From Ideonella margarita (lineage in GTDB: Bacteria > Pseudomonadota > Gammaproteobacteria > Burkholderiales > Burkholderiaceae_C): DNA of 64,000 bases. Numbering within the stretch: the first letter of the stretch is position 1; each line of letters begins with the position of its first letter. Under the pieces are notes generated by a model that saw nothing but the letters and a program-made list of their open reading frames with translations, searched no databases and was not told where the DNA came from. This document shows positions 63,454 to 64,000 of this stretch, in pieces. The stretch spans positions 1 to 64,000 of the forward strand of contig NZ_JBBUTI010000015.1 of assembly GCF_038066635.1 (NCBI RefSeq), written 5' to 3'. The position numbers and the translations under genes are program-made.

Positions 63454-63948
63454 ATGATGCCCATGGACATGTGGATGACTTCCGTGCTTGCCTGGCTGGC
63501 GTTGCCCCAGTTCGGTCTCAGCACCCTGTTTGTGGTGTCGCTGGTGTCGGCGACGCTGCTGCCGCTGGGCTCGGAGCCGGTGGTGTTCGGCCTCGTCAAG
63601 CTCGACCCGGGCCTGTTCTGGCCAGCCATGTTTGTGGCCACCGCCGGCAACACCCTGGGTGGGGCCATCAGCTGGTGGATGGGTTTTGGTGCTGAGCGGG
63701 CCTATGAGCAGGTGCGGCAGCGCCCGCCGCGCGAGCTGGCGGTGCTGCGCTGGCTGGAACGCTTCGGCCCGATCACCTGCGTGCTGAGCTGGCTGCCCGT
63801 GGTGGGAGACCCGCTGTGCCTGCTGGCAGGCTGGCTGCGCCTGCCCTTCTGGCCCTGCCTGGCCTGGATGGCGCTCGGCAAATTTCTGAGATACGTAACG
63901 ATGACATCTGCCCTGCTGTGGTGGTTCCCCGGTAGCTTCGTCCCCTGA
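63454..63948 (+). CDS. YqaA-type membrane protein of the DedA/SNARE-associated superfamily
   Basis: The 164-residue protein has about four hydrophobic helices and family features such as SATLLPLGSEPVVFGL, TAGNTLGGAISWWMGFGAE and SWLPVVGDPLCLLAGWLRLPF, the proline- and glycine-containing re-entrant segments of DedA-like transporters. DedA proteins act in lipid-carrier recycling and proton-coupled export; the YqaA branch has no settled function. It is divergent from dusB across 91 bases. Translation probably begins at 63454 or at one of the next two in-frame ATGs. Confidence 0.85.
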   Translation: MMPMDMWMTSVLAWLALPQFGLSTLFVVSLVSATLLPLGSEPVVFGLVKLDPGLFWPAMFVATAGNTLGGAISWWMGFGAERAYEQVRQRPPRELAVLRWLERFGPITCVLSWLPVVGDPLCLLAGWLRLPFWPCLAWMALGKFLRYVTMTSALLWWFPGSFVP

Positions 63949-64000
63949 GTTCCGGCAAAAAGTTGCGCCGATCCCCCCAAACGGAGGATCTTCCCCCGGG

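Overview
The window is high-GC bacterial chromosome from a betaproteobacterium of the order Burkholderiales. The Rubrivivax/Leptothrix/Roseateles side is my best guess, and the genus is not resolved. The evidence is strongly G/C-biased codon third positions, an uninterrupted mraZ-to-lpxC division and cell-wall cluster, a dusB-fis-purH block with ruvC nearby, and a MurE carrying the DNPR motif of meso-diaminopimelate enzymes. I saw no rRNA, tRNA or CRISPR array.

Layout. (1) 1-3759 is a type I restriction locus of lower GC. It has hsdR and an hsdS cut by an IS3-family element whose end and first transposase codons lie at the left edge. (2) 3856-7086 holds a CPBP membrane protease, a MarR regulator and a divergent exported tannase/feruloyl-esterase-family enzyme. 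(3) 7174-31428 is an alpha-glucan island. A leftward operon malK-malE-malF-malG is followed by two exported GH13 enzymes. It diverges from a rightward operon glgP-glgB-glgX-malQ. Beyond a terminator lie two tandem exported GH13 amylases read leftward and a divergent exported pullulanase. (4) 31675-50656 is the dcw cluster (mraZ, rsmH, ftsL, ftsI, murE, murF, mraY, murD, ftsW, murG, murC, ddlB, ftsQ, ftsA, ftsZ), followed by lpxC and a small membrane protein. (5) 50660-57306 is a TetR/AcrR-type repressor divergent from a three-gene RND efflux operon. (6) 57331-63362 is leftward: dusB, fis, purH, an acyltransferase, a CdsA-like cytidylyltransferase, ruvC and a dienelactone hydrolase. (7) A YqaA/DedA-type membrane protein closes the window.

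How it fits together. The glucan island reads as a full route. Exported amylases and pullulanase cut polymer, the periplasmic GH13 enzymes trim it, MalEFGK imports maltodextrins, and MalQ, GlgP, GlgX and GlgB interconvert them with glycogen and sugar phosphates. No dedicated regulator lies in the window. Four copies (three good, one weak) of an odd-length palindrome, TGTAR-N6-TACA, sit in the two divergent promoter regions of the island. I regard this as the best candidate for an undescribed regulon.

The other unusual points are a ~90-residue acidic insertion in MurD, codon-usage patches inside rsmH and ftsA, a nested hairpin in front of ftsZ, a trio of DnaA-box-like sites between ftsZ and lpxC, and a phospholipid-synthesis gene pair lodged between purH and ruvC.
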